This document shows, piece after piece, positions 10,901 to 23,700 of a stretch of DNA of 64,000 nt. The stretch is from positions 3,709,761 to 3,773,760 of the forward strand of contig NC_044289.2 in the NCBI RefSeq assembly GCF_004027225.2. Direction: 5' to 3'. The DNA is from Strigops habroptila (Eukaryota > Chordata > Aves > Psittaciformes > Psittacidae). How positions within the stretch are numbered: the stretch's first letter is position 1; every line of letters begins with the position of its first letter. The notes beneath the pieces are model-generated. The model ran no database searches. It was not told the origin of the DNA and saw only the letters and a list, made by a program, of their open reading frames with translations. The position numbers and the translations under genes are program-made.

Positions 10901-13900
10901 ACTGGGGACAAGTAGAGTGCAGGTGAGAGGCTGGATGGAAAAATGGTGGATTGAGATTAAAGGTGAGAATTCGGTGAGTATGGAGGAGGAGGGATAAATA
11001 GAATGTCTGAAAGATTGGAGCAGAAAAGCAGGGGAGTGCTGTAAAAAGAGGGGTTCACTTAGGGCAGGTCTTGGGCAAGGTGGAGAAAGCAGGAGGGCAG
11101 GAGAGGAACCAGATGGCAGGGAGCTAGAGGCTCCTTTTGTTTTTTAGAGGCACTGTGTGCATGTACCTTGTCCAGTTGTCTCACTGGCTGTCTCAGTGCA
11201 AGGCAAAACAATATATCCGCCCTTTGGCAAGTGAATGTTGGAGAGGAAATACTCCTTTGCAAGAGGGACACTAGGAGATGTATGCTGCATGTAACTGTTC
11301 CTGCATGGACCATCCTCCAGGGTGATATCATCACTTTACTGGAGCTGTTATTCCCTAGGATGAAAGAGATCCTGAGCCCTCCCATTTGAGGAAATATCAA
11401 CTGCCTGCATCTTGCAGTGGTCCTGGCAGAGAAATCAAATAGTTTGGTTTTAATGTGCACTAAATCTCACTAAATCTCACTAAAAGACCACTCTGTGAAT
11501 TGGCTGATTTTTGGAGGCACATCTGGCTGCCACTCTCACAGCACCTCTCTCCTGGGGAATGATGTGCTACCTCCCCCCCAGCTCCACCTCCCGTGGGATG
11601 GATACTGCAGCTGTGAGCTGAAGGTCACTTTAAATGTCATCTTCATTGAGCTGCCTTGATGGGGTAATTATAGCTGAAATGTAAGGTTTACCAAACAAAT
11701 TACACACCAAATGCAGTGTTTACCCTGTAAGAAATGACTGGAGACACCTGCCATGTTGTGAAGCAGAGAAAAGCAATTTTAAGGCTTTGATTTATTTGTG
11801 CTTGTACCTGTCACGTGTGTCTTGCTCTGTCCCCTCCTCAACACTGTGTGATGCTATGGCTGGTGTGTCTTGGTCTGTGACCCCTCATTCTCCTAGTGAG
11901 GCTGAACAATAGCACCAAGGAGGGCAAATGAGCCTAAGCAAAGCTCTTATGCTTTGCTGAGGGTTCAGACATGGGAGGAGTGGTTGTAAAGCAGGGAAGG
12001 ATCAGATCTCAGCACTTGCTGGCCATCCTGCAGGGATGGCTCAGTGAGGTGGTGGACCAGAGGGCCTCTTGGGCTTTTTCTGTGGCAGAGTAGTCCAAGT
12101 TGTGCAATCTGAGGAGCACAGGTACCATAGGTGTCAACAGAGCAGTTCCTGATGAGCAGGTTTGTGTGCAGCAGATGAATTGGAAGTTCATTGGCTTCTA
12201 TGTGGAAATGGAGGACAAGGAAGTGTTGAGGAGCTGAAGGGTTCATGTTCCCTATGAGGATGTCTTCATGTATGTGTCTTCCTTACACCTACCTGGTGGG
12301 GTTGTGCCTACTCCAGGGGCTGTACCGGCTGATGAGTGACAAACCCCTCACTTTCTATATCAGCACAAAAGCCACATTGGAGTAGATGTGAGGCTTCTCA
12401 TGCTTACTGAGTGCTGCTCCAGGCCCTAACTGGAAGTTGGGCTGAAGCAGAAAGGGACCTTATTTGTGTCATTTGTAATTTAAGCTCAGAAACAAGAATA
12501 AGTAAAAAGCAGTCTCTCAATGCAATCTCCAACCTCTGTGTTTCCAGTTTTACTTTCTTCAAACTCCTGTGTGAGGCCAAACACGTTTTCATATTGTGAA
12601 AACCAGGAATTCAGGGGCTTTCCTTATTCTGATTTACAGTCACAACTAGAGAATTTTGACCTCAGGAAAGACAATGTGGTACCCTTGTACAGCTCAGGCT
12701 TTAAAGCTGTAGAATGAAATACAGAAAAGGAGAGCCCTTTCTAGGCAATACATATCACTTTCAGGTCTTGTGCTTCTGCAGATCCTGGCTCAGGGTTTTC
12801 CAACCTTCCTGTTGTCGATGTTGCTGCGAAGAGTTTTGCTCAAGAGAGACACTGCAGCAAACCCTACAGAATAAAGGAGGTAAAGGACAGAGGCCCCAAG
12901 AGGGTGGTTTCATTTCTCTGTGGTTGAGGTGGCTGTTCCCGTTTTGTCCCAAAAATCCCATTCACCAGAGCACCTATGGCTAAAAAACCCTCAGAGCAGA
13001 GAAAGCAAGTTTGAAGATATCACTTATGTGGCTTTTTGGTTGATTGCCAGACCAAAACTTCTTCCTACATTGTGCCTGTCCATTGGTATTGCTACTGGGA
13101 AATGCCCAGTTCAGCCAGCTCCTGAGCATTAAAACATCAATCTGGAGGGGAAAAAAAATCCATGATACATGTTTGTAAGTGATCAACTACAGCAGCCCAG
13201 TGGGAGACTGCTCTTTTTGGAAGTTACCATCAGTAACTGTTTTGTCCTTCGAACCAAATCGCCAGAATTACATCTTAAAATTCCTTCCTTAGAAGGCCAT
13301 GGAGCTGATCAGCCTTTGTGCCTATGTGCCAGAGCATGCAGCCCTGGCTGTGGTGGTAAGAGGAAGGTGAGCACATTAGCTCTATCAAATAACATGCTGC
13401 AAAACACTGGTTATTTAACCCTGTTGCTTGGTCACACTTTGACAAGTTGTCAGTGTTTAAGCTGGGTTTTATTTATGTAAAAGTGAAGGTCTTCAAGATT
13501 TAGCCGCTTTTATGTGCAGGAAATGGTGGGATCTGGTTGCTTTCTGTAATGGCATCCCTTCTGGAAGCTTCATCAGACCACAGCCCCATGTTGATCTTAG
13601 CATTCCTGTGCAGTTTGAGTGCTGACTGCAGGTAATGGACATGAAATTTGGAAACCTGATGGCTGAAACTTGTGATGCTTCTTGTGAGCACTCAGCTCCC
13701 CTTTGAAACTCTTTGTTTCACTGCCTCTGGGGGAATGCTGGGGCTTTGAAGACTCATTTGCAGTTATCAACATCAAAAGCTTCTGAGTAATAAAGGAAAT
13801 GCTGGGCCAGATTGTCTGCTTTCCCTGCAGAAAGAAACCCCAAACCAAAATGCATGTGTTTGTTTGAAATGCTGCAGCAACATCACTGCTGCTGATGGGT

Positions 13901-16900
13901 ACTTGAATAAGCTTTGCCTCCTGTGAGATGGGTTGGAAAGCTCCTGGACAATCCAATCCACTTGCTTAGGAAAAACTGAAAGGCCCAAACTTATTTGGGA
14001 TTTACCATGGGAAAAGGTGTGTGGCAGATCTGGAGAGAAACTCCCTGGTTCCCAGCCTGCTTTATCAAAGATGTGTGCAGCACAGAAACTTGTGGTGTTA
14101 CCTCACTGGACACTCTTCAGCTCGGAGAGAAACCTCAGCTCAGAGAAAGTCATCTTTTTGATGTCCCTCTGTTTGGATGCTTTGGGGAAGGAGGCAGGAG
14201 GTACCTGAGCAGGGTGAAGAAACCACCGGTTGCAGTAATAACTGCTGGTTGTGCAGAAGGCCAGTTGCTGCAATTCCTCAGTGGTTTCAGGAGGTGCTGG
14301 GCAGCTGTTATGGGAAATCTGGTTTGTTTCTTCACCCTAATTGGGGGTTAAGTTCCAGGAGCCTGTTGGCAGGTGACTAGGAGGAGCCAATGGGAATTAA
14401 GGAGCTTAGATAAGAGTTCCTTATAGATGGAGGGAAATGCAGAAGGCACAGATGCTATGGATGTTTGTTGGATGAGTTCTGGAGCTCCTGGGGTGAAGAG
14501 ACCTTGTCCCGGGCAGAAGGACCTGCCATCACCTCCTTGTGGTGTTCCCCCTACTTCTTGGGAATGGGGGTGCCTGGAAGCAGGAGCTGTGGGATGGGCT
14601 AGCATGAGGATCCCTATAAAGGATGGCATCCAAGATGCTGGGGTGTTGCGTGCTGTAGGGCTGCTGGAGGGGGCTGAGAATCACATGCATCAGTAAACCT
14701 GATGGGAACAGGCTGGTGTGCAGAGTGCAGGTGTTGTTTATCTTCTCCCCTGTACTTCAGGTACGATACACTTCTCATAAGTTACTTCTTGGTGTTAGCT
14801 GTCCTAACTGGTGTTATCTAGCCCCCCACATGGCTCCTTTTTTTGATGGTTATAGGCAGGCACTGCAGCATCCCACCCCAGAGGGATTCAGCCTTTTCCA
14901 TAATGCCTCTGGTTATCTGTCGTCGTGTAGTTGGATGTCTCTGAGCTCCTTTCCTTGGGAAACTCTTACAATGACATCCAGAGGTGCTGGAAATGCACCT
15001 CGGAGAAGCTTGCAGAATACCTGTGTTTCTCTTTGCTCTTTCTCATTTGATTGCAGCCTTTGATTTGGGAAGTTCCTCTGTTGGAAGTAGGAAGGAAATT
15101 CTCAGGCTGCTTCTCTCATTGAATCGGTTTAGAGGGTCCCTTTCTAGTCAGGGGCCCACAGCAGCCTCATCTGTGGGGAGAAAGATTCAAGGGGAGCCTC
15201 CAGGGCTGTAAACATCTTCCTGTAAGGATGCACTAAAGCGTTCAGCCACCTTAATAAGATCCCTCAGGCCACACTGTGGTGAGGGTAAGTGATGTCTTGG
15301 AATCCTGCTTTAATTAGGGGTGAGCTTGTGAAAGGTCAGTCTGGGTATAGCTGTCATTTGTCATCCCTCTTCCCAGAACTGCTGGAGGAGGCTTCAGTGT
15401 TTCCCAGGACAGAGGTTGGAGGTCAGGTCTTCAAGTTGTTTCTGTCTCTGAAGCATCTGCACAAATAGCTTCAGCCTGGAGCCATGTATCTGGGCATCTC
15501 CATGTGCTGCCTGTCTCACCCCCAGATGTGTGCTGCTGCTCCTCCATGCAAGGTGCATTTCAGCATGAGAGGTGGACAAAGTGTCTAAACCCTGACAGAA
15601 AAAGACTTGCCATAAAGTATTGACTAATCATGATAGTATTTTCTGAGGTCCAGCCCATCCTTTACCACTTCCATGCATCATTTCTTTAATTATTCTGAAG
15701 CAAAGTCAATGATTTATTCTTCTTTCTCCAAGCTGCAGTTACGAAACTTTCTGTCCTCACTTTCCACAGACCTTTGCCTCTCTGTTGAAGAGCAGTGTGC
15801 CAGCAGTGCCGACTGCAACCCCAGCTCTGCCTTGCACTGTATGACAAATGGATGAGCTCCGAGGAAGATGATTTCTTAAATGAGAATGGATTTTTCAAAT
15901 TGAAAAATCTTTGCCCTGAGTCCATCAGTCACTGTTAGGGAGGTACTTGGGGAAACAGTGGCTTAAACAACAGGGAGATGGTGCGTTGTGAGTGCTCATT
16001 TGTGCTTCCAGGCTTCAGGAGGGTGAGTCAACCATTCTTGTTGCTCCTGGAGCAGGGCTGCGTGAGCTGTGCTGGCAGGTCTGCAGCAGCTAGTGCCCAT
16101 CTGTGTGTTCCTTGTGATCTTGGCAGAGAGCAGTTGTAGAGAGCTAAGCATGGTTTTACACTTAACAGCTCCCAGGTCACACCAGGGTGTTGCTACACAA
16201 AGGCTTGCAGCAGCACATGGGTGTTTTGGTGGCTTTCCCCGCTCAAACAGTTTCTGAGGTTCTTTTCGTATTTCCACTGGTCTTGTTGTGCAACTCCACC
16301 CCAGGGCAGTCTAAAAGAGCCTGTGCATGGGGGAAGTACCTGACTTGCAGGAGTTGCTTTTGTTTTAAGATGGAAAGAAAATCATTCTCACTCACTCCCT
16401 GACACGAAGGTAAAGGCTCAGTGATGCTTGTGAATTCCCTTGGAGGGCTTCAGAGACACTGTAAATGCAGCAGCCCTGTAGGCTCCAGCGTAACAGGGAG
16501 TGGCACAGCAGCACCAGGACATAGTGCTGCTCCTGGGGCTCATGAGGCTGCTGAATGGTTTCTCTCTAGGAGCGGGGAAGATGGACTGGAGGTCAGTGTG
16601 GTGGTGGTAGCTCCTGGAGAAGCATCTATCAAAGCTGGGAAGTGTCATCCACTACTGTCACAGGATTTCCCAAGTCGACTTTACAGCATTGACACAGCTT
16701 GTGACCCCCCCTTCTTCTCTGCACCCAGCAAATACAGCTCCTGCTAACCTACAGGAAGTGCAGAAGAGCATGAATCCTTTTGGAATAAAATGAGGATCCT
16801 TACTTCTTCTTGTGAGGTCTTTCTGGTGATCTGAACAGCTCTTTCAATCAGCCTGTACTTTGGGAGATTCGTGTACTTACACGAGTAGCTGTTAGTGTTT

Positions 16901-17050
16901 CTCTGAAAAGCCACAGTAGTAATTCAGTAAATAGAGAATAACCAGGAACTGAAGTGTTTTGGAGCCAGGCAGCTGTAATTTGCTGTGGGTAATCACTATT
17001 CTGCTGCTTCTCTCTGCTAGGTCTGAGAGAGCTGTGAGTTTAAAGTAGGA
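7940..17050. other. Gene desert, first part: no gene or repeat recognised
   Basis: No splice-linked coding pattern was found on either strand, and the open frames present are short and mutually overlapping. A G/A-rich stretch occupies about 10786-11115, and a small tandem of ACTAAATCTC units lies at about 11459-11483. The interval 10340-10650 is rich in ATAATTAC/ATTAAC-type motifs and reads like unique, possibly conserved non-coding DNA. Confidence 0.5.
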
Positions 17051-17096
17051 ATCAATTAAACAGCAAATAGGTTTCTTTGTCAAAATCAATTAAATC

Positions 17097-17330
17097 CTCC
17101 TCCCAGCCAGTGCAATGGTCTCCCTGGAATTTCATATTCTGCTTGGCTGCCATTTCTTCAGCAGCTTTGGCTGGATAATGTTGATGTTTTATAGCTTGAT
17201 TTAAATCACATGGATCAATGCATATGCATACCTTATTTGGATTTTCAATTACAACCATATATTTAGCCTAAATGAATTATCTAGGTTATAGTTGCAGCTA
17301 CACGGAGTATTTTTCATAATGCCCAATTCA
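17097..17330 (-). mobile_element. Decayed Ty3/Gypsy-type LTR retrotransposon fragment (reverse transcriptase)
   Basis: The minus-strand frame at 17100-17258 reads VVIENPNK, then CIDPCDLNQAIKHQHYP. This is the finger/palm start of Ty3/Gypsy reverse transcriptase, whose usual pattern is VVxxPNGKxRICIDPxDLNxAIKREHYPxPT. Just upstream, in a shifted frame (17290-17330), the residues EKVKIEL resemble the helix that precedes this motif in the same family. The downstream YxDD region is not recognisable and several stops and shifts occur, so this is a dead relic. No LTRs were found. A CR1 origin is excluded because CR1 reverse transcriptase lacks this motif. Confidence 0.7.
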
Positions 17331-20300
17331 ATTTTTACTTTCTCTGTAAGCATAAATAATTTCTTTGGAGAGCAGGATCGTTATGGTTGTTTTGCCCTTC
17401 TTGCTGTAATATGAGTCTTCCAAATGGGCTGAACCAGAAGTTTTCAAACACCTTCAACCTGTGGATTCTGCTTCTGCTTTGGATTGAGATGCAAATGCTT
17501 TGGAAGCCAGGGCTATGGACTGAGGTACGGTGTGGATGAAAGTAATTTCTTAAGCCACTTCTTGTGGCCTCCTTTGAACAGGCTCACAGCCCCCTCCTGT
17601 GCTCTCCCCTCCCTACAGGTTGAAATCCCTGACCTGTATCTATACTATTTCAAACCAATTGCATTTGGATTTAAGAAAAATCTCTTTCCCTGGCTACTGT
17701 GCCTCTGAATAACTTGGGTCTATTTGCATCTCTAAACCCAGATACCTCTGAGAATGTGGCCCTTGGTATGCCAGTGTTTCTATGCCACTGCTGAAAACAG
17801 GTCTCTGGCTCCTAAATCTCTTTGTTTTCCATATAGTTATCTATCTACAGATAATACAACCCCAGTCCCTGCCTGGGAGAGTGAAAGAGTTCTGATGGTT
17901 GTCTTTATATCTGAAGGTGTAAGTCTAACATTTATTTTCTTGGGTGTGTGGTAGTAAAGAGTTTTCTTGGATAGTCTGTGAGATGCTCCAGCTCAGCTGT
18001 TCTTGCTGTCAAGTAGCAGATTCCTGTACTTCCAAAGATGTGTTACCTTGTGCATCTCAAATACATCTGAATTGTTATTACCTGTGAAACACTTCTGAAA
18101 GGTAACCTTTCTTCCCAGGCTACTTTTCAGGTGGTTGACCGTCAGACTGTGAGTACAAACTCCAACAACCACTCGTTGCCTATTTAATTCTTATAAATAA
18201 ATGATTACTGTAGGTAAATGGCATCTTCCCAGTTGTCATCCAGGGGAGCTCTGTGTGCAGACCAGACCTTGGGAAATCATTAGATATTAAGAAGTCCAGA
18301 ATAATGCAACAGTTATCTTGGATTTGCTTTTAGTCCAGGCTTCCAATGTGGATAAATTGTATCTGAAAAGGAGGTAATTGCTAAAATGCTGTGAATGATT
18401 GATTTATTTTTCCATGTGACAGCCAACCCAAAACTTCTCCCCAAAACTGCTGAGCTTTGGAGAGCTGAAACAACACTTTACTCTCCATCTTCCCCAAACT
18501 CCAGACCTTCGTGTGGCTTGATGCACAGTTTTCCATTTAATGCAAAAATTTCCATGCTGAAAATGGAGGCCTGGGCTTACAAACCACCCAAGAAGTTGAT
18601 GTCATCTGAGTTTTCTTTCTGCTGGAGGGGATTTAAGGGATCAGTCATCTGGCCAGGAAAGTGCTCTGACCGCTGGCAGTCCAAGGAGACAGCCTGGATG
18701 GTAAATATCACTTTTTCAACACTGTGAAGCTGTGTATAAACAATTAATTGTTCCCTGAAGCAAACCTAGTTCCCAAGTGACTGTTCTCACCTCCAGGCTA
18801 AAGAGCCTTTCTCAAGCTTTTACTCTTGGATTTAATAACAACCTAACAAATCCTTGCAGCTGAGAAAAGTGCCAGTGGCAAGGAGTGAAGAGCCCCTTTC
18901 CTGAGGGGACAGGGCTCAGCCAAGGGCCAAAATTATACTCAATCTTTTCCACGTCCAGAGCAGAGACAGGGGCCATGTCTTGTTTGTAAGGGGGCTCTTC
19001 CAACTGCCCCTTCCCAGGAGGTCTTAACCCGCCTACTCTCATCCGGGATACTGTGGTGCTTAGCAGATTTCAGGAGTCGAATGGAGGATGTGATGGTTCA
19101 CCAGCACTACAGTCTTTGCTCCAGTAAAATTTAATCCCTTAAGCAAGGGGAACAGGATAAGGAAGAAAGATGCAAAGTGCTCACTTCTACACTGTGCTTT
19201 GGAGATGTTGTGGAGATCTGGACTATGACCCAAACAGGAGGTGCAGAATGTGACGGGGATCCCTAGAGAACAGGAGGGATGTGTCCTGTGCTTTCCTGGG
19301 TCTCAGGTGAGCATTCCCAGCCTCTGAGATTGTGGGCAAAGAGGTGGATATTATCCTTATTTGTGAGTTAGCTTGCTTTGGTTCCTCTATCTTTCCCTAT
19401 ATTTTTTCCTCTAGCAGATTTGTTGCTACTTGGGGAACAAGGAAAATCACCTTTTGGGGACCAATTTACTATTGACTGGGGGAAATAATACACAGATTTT
19501 TCATCATCGTATGAGTTACTCTTTTATTGCTGCTGTGAGATCAAGGCATCAGTTTCAACACCCAAATTCCCACGTGCCAGTGATTGAGAGGCGTGTTCAG
19601 ATTCCTGCCTGCATTATCATATGACTTTCCCTTTATCACTTGCATGCTGCTAAGTTCCATTTTGAGAGCTCTGAGAAGTCCCTGCCATCTGTTAATTTAA
19701 TAATTGCCTAATGTTGTAATACACACATGCTTTAATTGAGCCATTTACCAGTTCCCATCATAGAATCTATTTAATCTGTCAATATGTCTTTATAATGCCT
19801 AATTTTTTTTCTCAGGTCCTTTTAAAAACAGTGGCATGATTACAACCACTTCAGCTAAGCCTGGCCCTTCCTCAGGCTGGCTTCTGATGTGCTGCACAAG
19901 AAATACTATAAAATTCCCATACATCTGAAACAATTCTGAGAGTTTTAAAACATTGAAGCAATAAATCCTCATCCATACAAAGTGGCAGCCTTGATGGTGC
20001 AATTATCTAGTCTATTAATTATTATCCGGCCTCTCAGAATATGAAAGCTATTCTTCAAGTGGTAGAAACAGATACGAATATAACTGAAGAAGGAGCAGGT
20101 TTGTTTTATGTCCACTGCAACTTCAAAACCAAAACAAATAAGAAAAGCCAAATGTAGGGGGTGCTAGATGAAAAGTGGATTTATTTCAGCACAATGCAGT
20201 ATGTGCTGATGGTTTTCCTGGTCTGCATACTGATATGAAGCTCATCTTAGAGGCAAAACTAAACAAAAACGTGACTCCTTGTTCCTTACAGTCATGCAGA

Positions 20301-20674
20301 ATGTATCCATTGCGGGGGGAATACATGCCTCAATTTTACTTCAGAACCTCAGCTTTACTTAGCTTTTTAATGAAATCTCTCTTAGCTATAGGTTGTGTTG
20401 ACCAGTAATAACAATGACACCCTCACTAAAGCCTCTTGCAGTACATCAGTTCTATTTCCTTGTGAAGGTTCTGCCTTTGGATAACTCTGGAGCTTTGCAA
20501 AGCTATTACAGAATGTTTCTCATAAATGCACCATTAATAAACCACAAAGGGTGTGCCAGATTTTAGCCATCAGCCTCACTCAACTGTGGTCTGTACTTGG
20601 CTGTCATCCTTTTGCTTCCTTCCTCTGTGGCTCTCTGGCAGGGGTCTGCATTCTCCTGAAACCATTCATGGCTC
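17331..20674. other. Gene desert, non-coding, nothing recognised
   Basis: No gene, RNA gene or repeat family could be identified between the Gypsy relic and the next CR1. The sequence is AT-rich in places (19.6-20.1 kb), with only short open frames. Confidence 0.5.
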
Positions 20675-20796
20675 AGTATCATCAACTGGTTTGGGTTGGA
20701 AGGGACCCTAAAGCTCCTCCAGTTCCAAGCCCTGCCATGGGCAGGGACACCTTCCCCTAGAGCAGGTTGCTCCAAGGCATGTCCAACCTGGCTTAG
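20675..20796 (-). mobile_element. CR1 LINE 3' fragment
   Basis: The + strand carries CTGGTTTGGGTTGGAAGGGA, CTAAAGCTCCTCCAGTTCC and AGCAGGTTGCTCCAAGG, the antisense CR1 3' end. The terminal ATTCTATG repeats have decayed and the copy is only about 120 bp long. Confidence 0.88.
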
Positions 20797-23700
20797 ATCA
20801 TCACCACTTGCCTTTTACTCCTAAAACCCCAAAGTGTCCATAGTTCTCAATCAACTGCTGGGACTTCTGTGGTATACTGGGGAGGAGGCCTTTAGCTTTA
20901 TATTGTGAAAAGCCTAAATCCATATTCTTCGCTGTTAGGTTCCTTTAAAGTCCATGGAGAAAAGTAGGCTCCCCTGCTGGCAGTGGGACATCTCTCCCAT
21001 TTTAGACATGCAGATAGGATTGATCCTCTCCTCTGGCATCCCAACTGCTTTATCAAAGGGCTTCAAGCAAGGTGACCAGCTGAATCAGCATCTGAAGGAG
21101 AGTAAGTCATGGCAGTTGACTCTCATCCTAAGATCCTTGGTCTAAATGGACTTCCTCCACATCACTTTGCACCTTCTTACCCCTGCCAGTCATTAGGGTT
21201 TCTTTCCTCTCACTGCCCCGCGGAAGAAGCATGCATTTTTGCTCATTTTGTAGGAGCAGTTTGAAGACTTGTGAAGGATTGTGTTGGAAGGCTCTGGTGA
21301 AAGGGGGAATTGAATGCAGATTTCCTGAGTAAAAGGCAAGTGGGCATTGGGCCATGCTTTCTCTTTAGAGATGCGAGTTCAGGGGTTTTAAAGTGCTTTG
21401 AAATCCACTGGGATTAAAACTAATGTAAAATGTGACAGCTATTATTATAAACTCTCTCAGCAAACTTGAAGTTGCCCAAATGTCTATTCATAAGCTTATA
21501 AGAAATCGATTCCAAATAATTGCATTATGCCTTTTGTATTAGTGGATTTTCTACAGTAATTGACTTTATGGAAAAAGACATCTATCAGCTTAGCAAAGAG
21601 TTTACACTCAGCCCACTACTAGGAAAATTACAAGACTTGGTGTGAAAGCATCTCTAACAGAATGATTCTGAATGAAAAGCAGCCCTAACAATACTGCAAT
21701 TACAAGCAACCCCTCAGGCTAATCCAGCTAACAAAGTGTTTAATGCCGAATGAGTTTTCATCTAGGATTCAGATGCATCCTGGAGGAGACTGAGGACAAA
21801 TGTGAAGATGTGTGCGTTTGCTTAGGGTTAGATTGGTGAGGGTGTGCAGGTATTTGTCTGCTATTCTGGAGTGGAATTATTAGATTGTCACCTCTCCCAG
21901 TGGAGCTTGAGGGTGCAAATATTGAGGAAATGACCATTTATCTCACTAACATCTCAGAAGTACTAAAACTCCTGCCTGCAGGTATGTGCAGAGCTGACCA
22001 TGAACTGCTCAGAGCTCCCCTCAGCCTTGCACCCCATGTGATCTGCAGCTTGGGGGCTTTGTGCATGATGTTCTGCAAGCTTCAGCTCGATGTGTTGCTT
22101 TGGCTCCACAGTCCAGGCACTCACCAGGGATGTGACTCACATCACTTCCTTGTGCCTCTTATAGCTAAACAGCTGGTATTCTGGACATGTGTGGGTTGAG
22201 GAACCACGCTTAATATCTTCATTGACTGGAAGAAGAAACAAGGAACTGGCCTTCCGGACCATGGCAATTACACATGGCTGTGTGATGTTCAAGTCCCTGC
22301 TCCAAATCTCATTCGTGCTGAACAGACCAGCTCTGATTGATAGGGTCATAGGGCTTGAGAGGAACAGCTCAAAGTAGTATATAGTCTTGATTTCAGGCTA
22401 CTTGGAGGGAGATCCAAAGAGGCTTTACTTCAGGCCTGCTACATCCTGAACAAGTGCACTAGCCCCAGGGCTAGTGGGGTTCATCAGATTAAGGGGCTGC
22501 CCAATGGATGGCTTCAGCCTGTACCCAGTGAGCTGGTTCATTGTGCTGCATCTCAGCCAGAACAAGGGTCCATTGGAGCAAAAGGCTATTCTTCAGCTGC
22601 CCCTTCCCCAGCTGCGACCCCAAGAAGGAGCTGACTGGTAGAAGGAAATAGCAAAGAACAACTAAGACTGAATTAATGGAATGGGATTTCTTTTAAGTTA
22701 GAAGTCAAAAAGAAAATATTTCAAAGAAAGATCATAAAAGATAGAGGAAAATCCCTAAGTCAACAATCAGAAAAGAAGACTGAGCCATAATCTGAAGAAA
22801 AGCTTGGACTGTGTTTCCAGTGTATTAACATAACTTCCTTCTTTGAACCATTTTGGTTCAAGCCTTATTCAAACATGTAGTTCCAGGCACTGTTGGGAAG
22901 CTGATATTTAAACCTCTAGTGTCTTCAGTATATCTATATCCCTTTCTTTTTAGCAAACAAGAAAATGGTGAAGTTGTGCCCAATGTAAACACATTGAAAC
23001 CTGAAAAATCAATTTCTTTGGTAGTTAGGAAGAATCTTTCCCGCATTCATAACAAAGCCCAGATTAATTGGAGAACATTGTTTGTTAAGCACAAAGGAAA
23101 CAACAAACCTTTTCATGGATCCCATAATAATTAACATTCTGCCTCAGTAAATCAATAGTTCTAAGCAGCTTAACAAGGAAGTGTTTGTTGTAGGAGCAGC
23201 TTAGCACCTGGAGCAGACCGGCTGTGCAAGAGATGGTCCTAACAGCCTCTGACTGATTTTTGGCTGTTGGTCTGGAGTAGCACAAGCACTGGGAAGGTTC
23301 CTTGTGCTTTCTGCATCTTGAGGATTTGGAATATTGCAATAGCACCGCCTCAGTCTCTGCTTTTTTCCCATAGTATGGTGCAAAGCAGAGCATGTGAAAG
23401 GGACCTCAGCTGTAAATGTAAAATGTTTCAGTTCTCTCACAGGTTTCCAATCTGGGGCTGCTTCTTCAGGTTCGAGCCTAGTGCAGGTTTAACACAGAGA
23501 AACAAATATGTTGTGTAAGCATTAAAGCTGGCTCTGGTTTTGAGCATATTTAAAGCACCCATACAACTTACCCACATCTGCTCATCCATTCCTATAAGCT
23601 TATAGAAGGTATCATACACTGAAACAGGAATACAGATACTGTCACAAGATGGGCAAACCTCCAAAACCCCAGGGATCTGAGATGAGATGAAAATCTAGAG

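Noticed and set aside
23460..23485. GGTTCGAGCC motif resembling a tRNA T-arm
   Set aside because: No cloverleaf, anticodon arm or A-box could be fitted around it.
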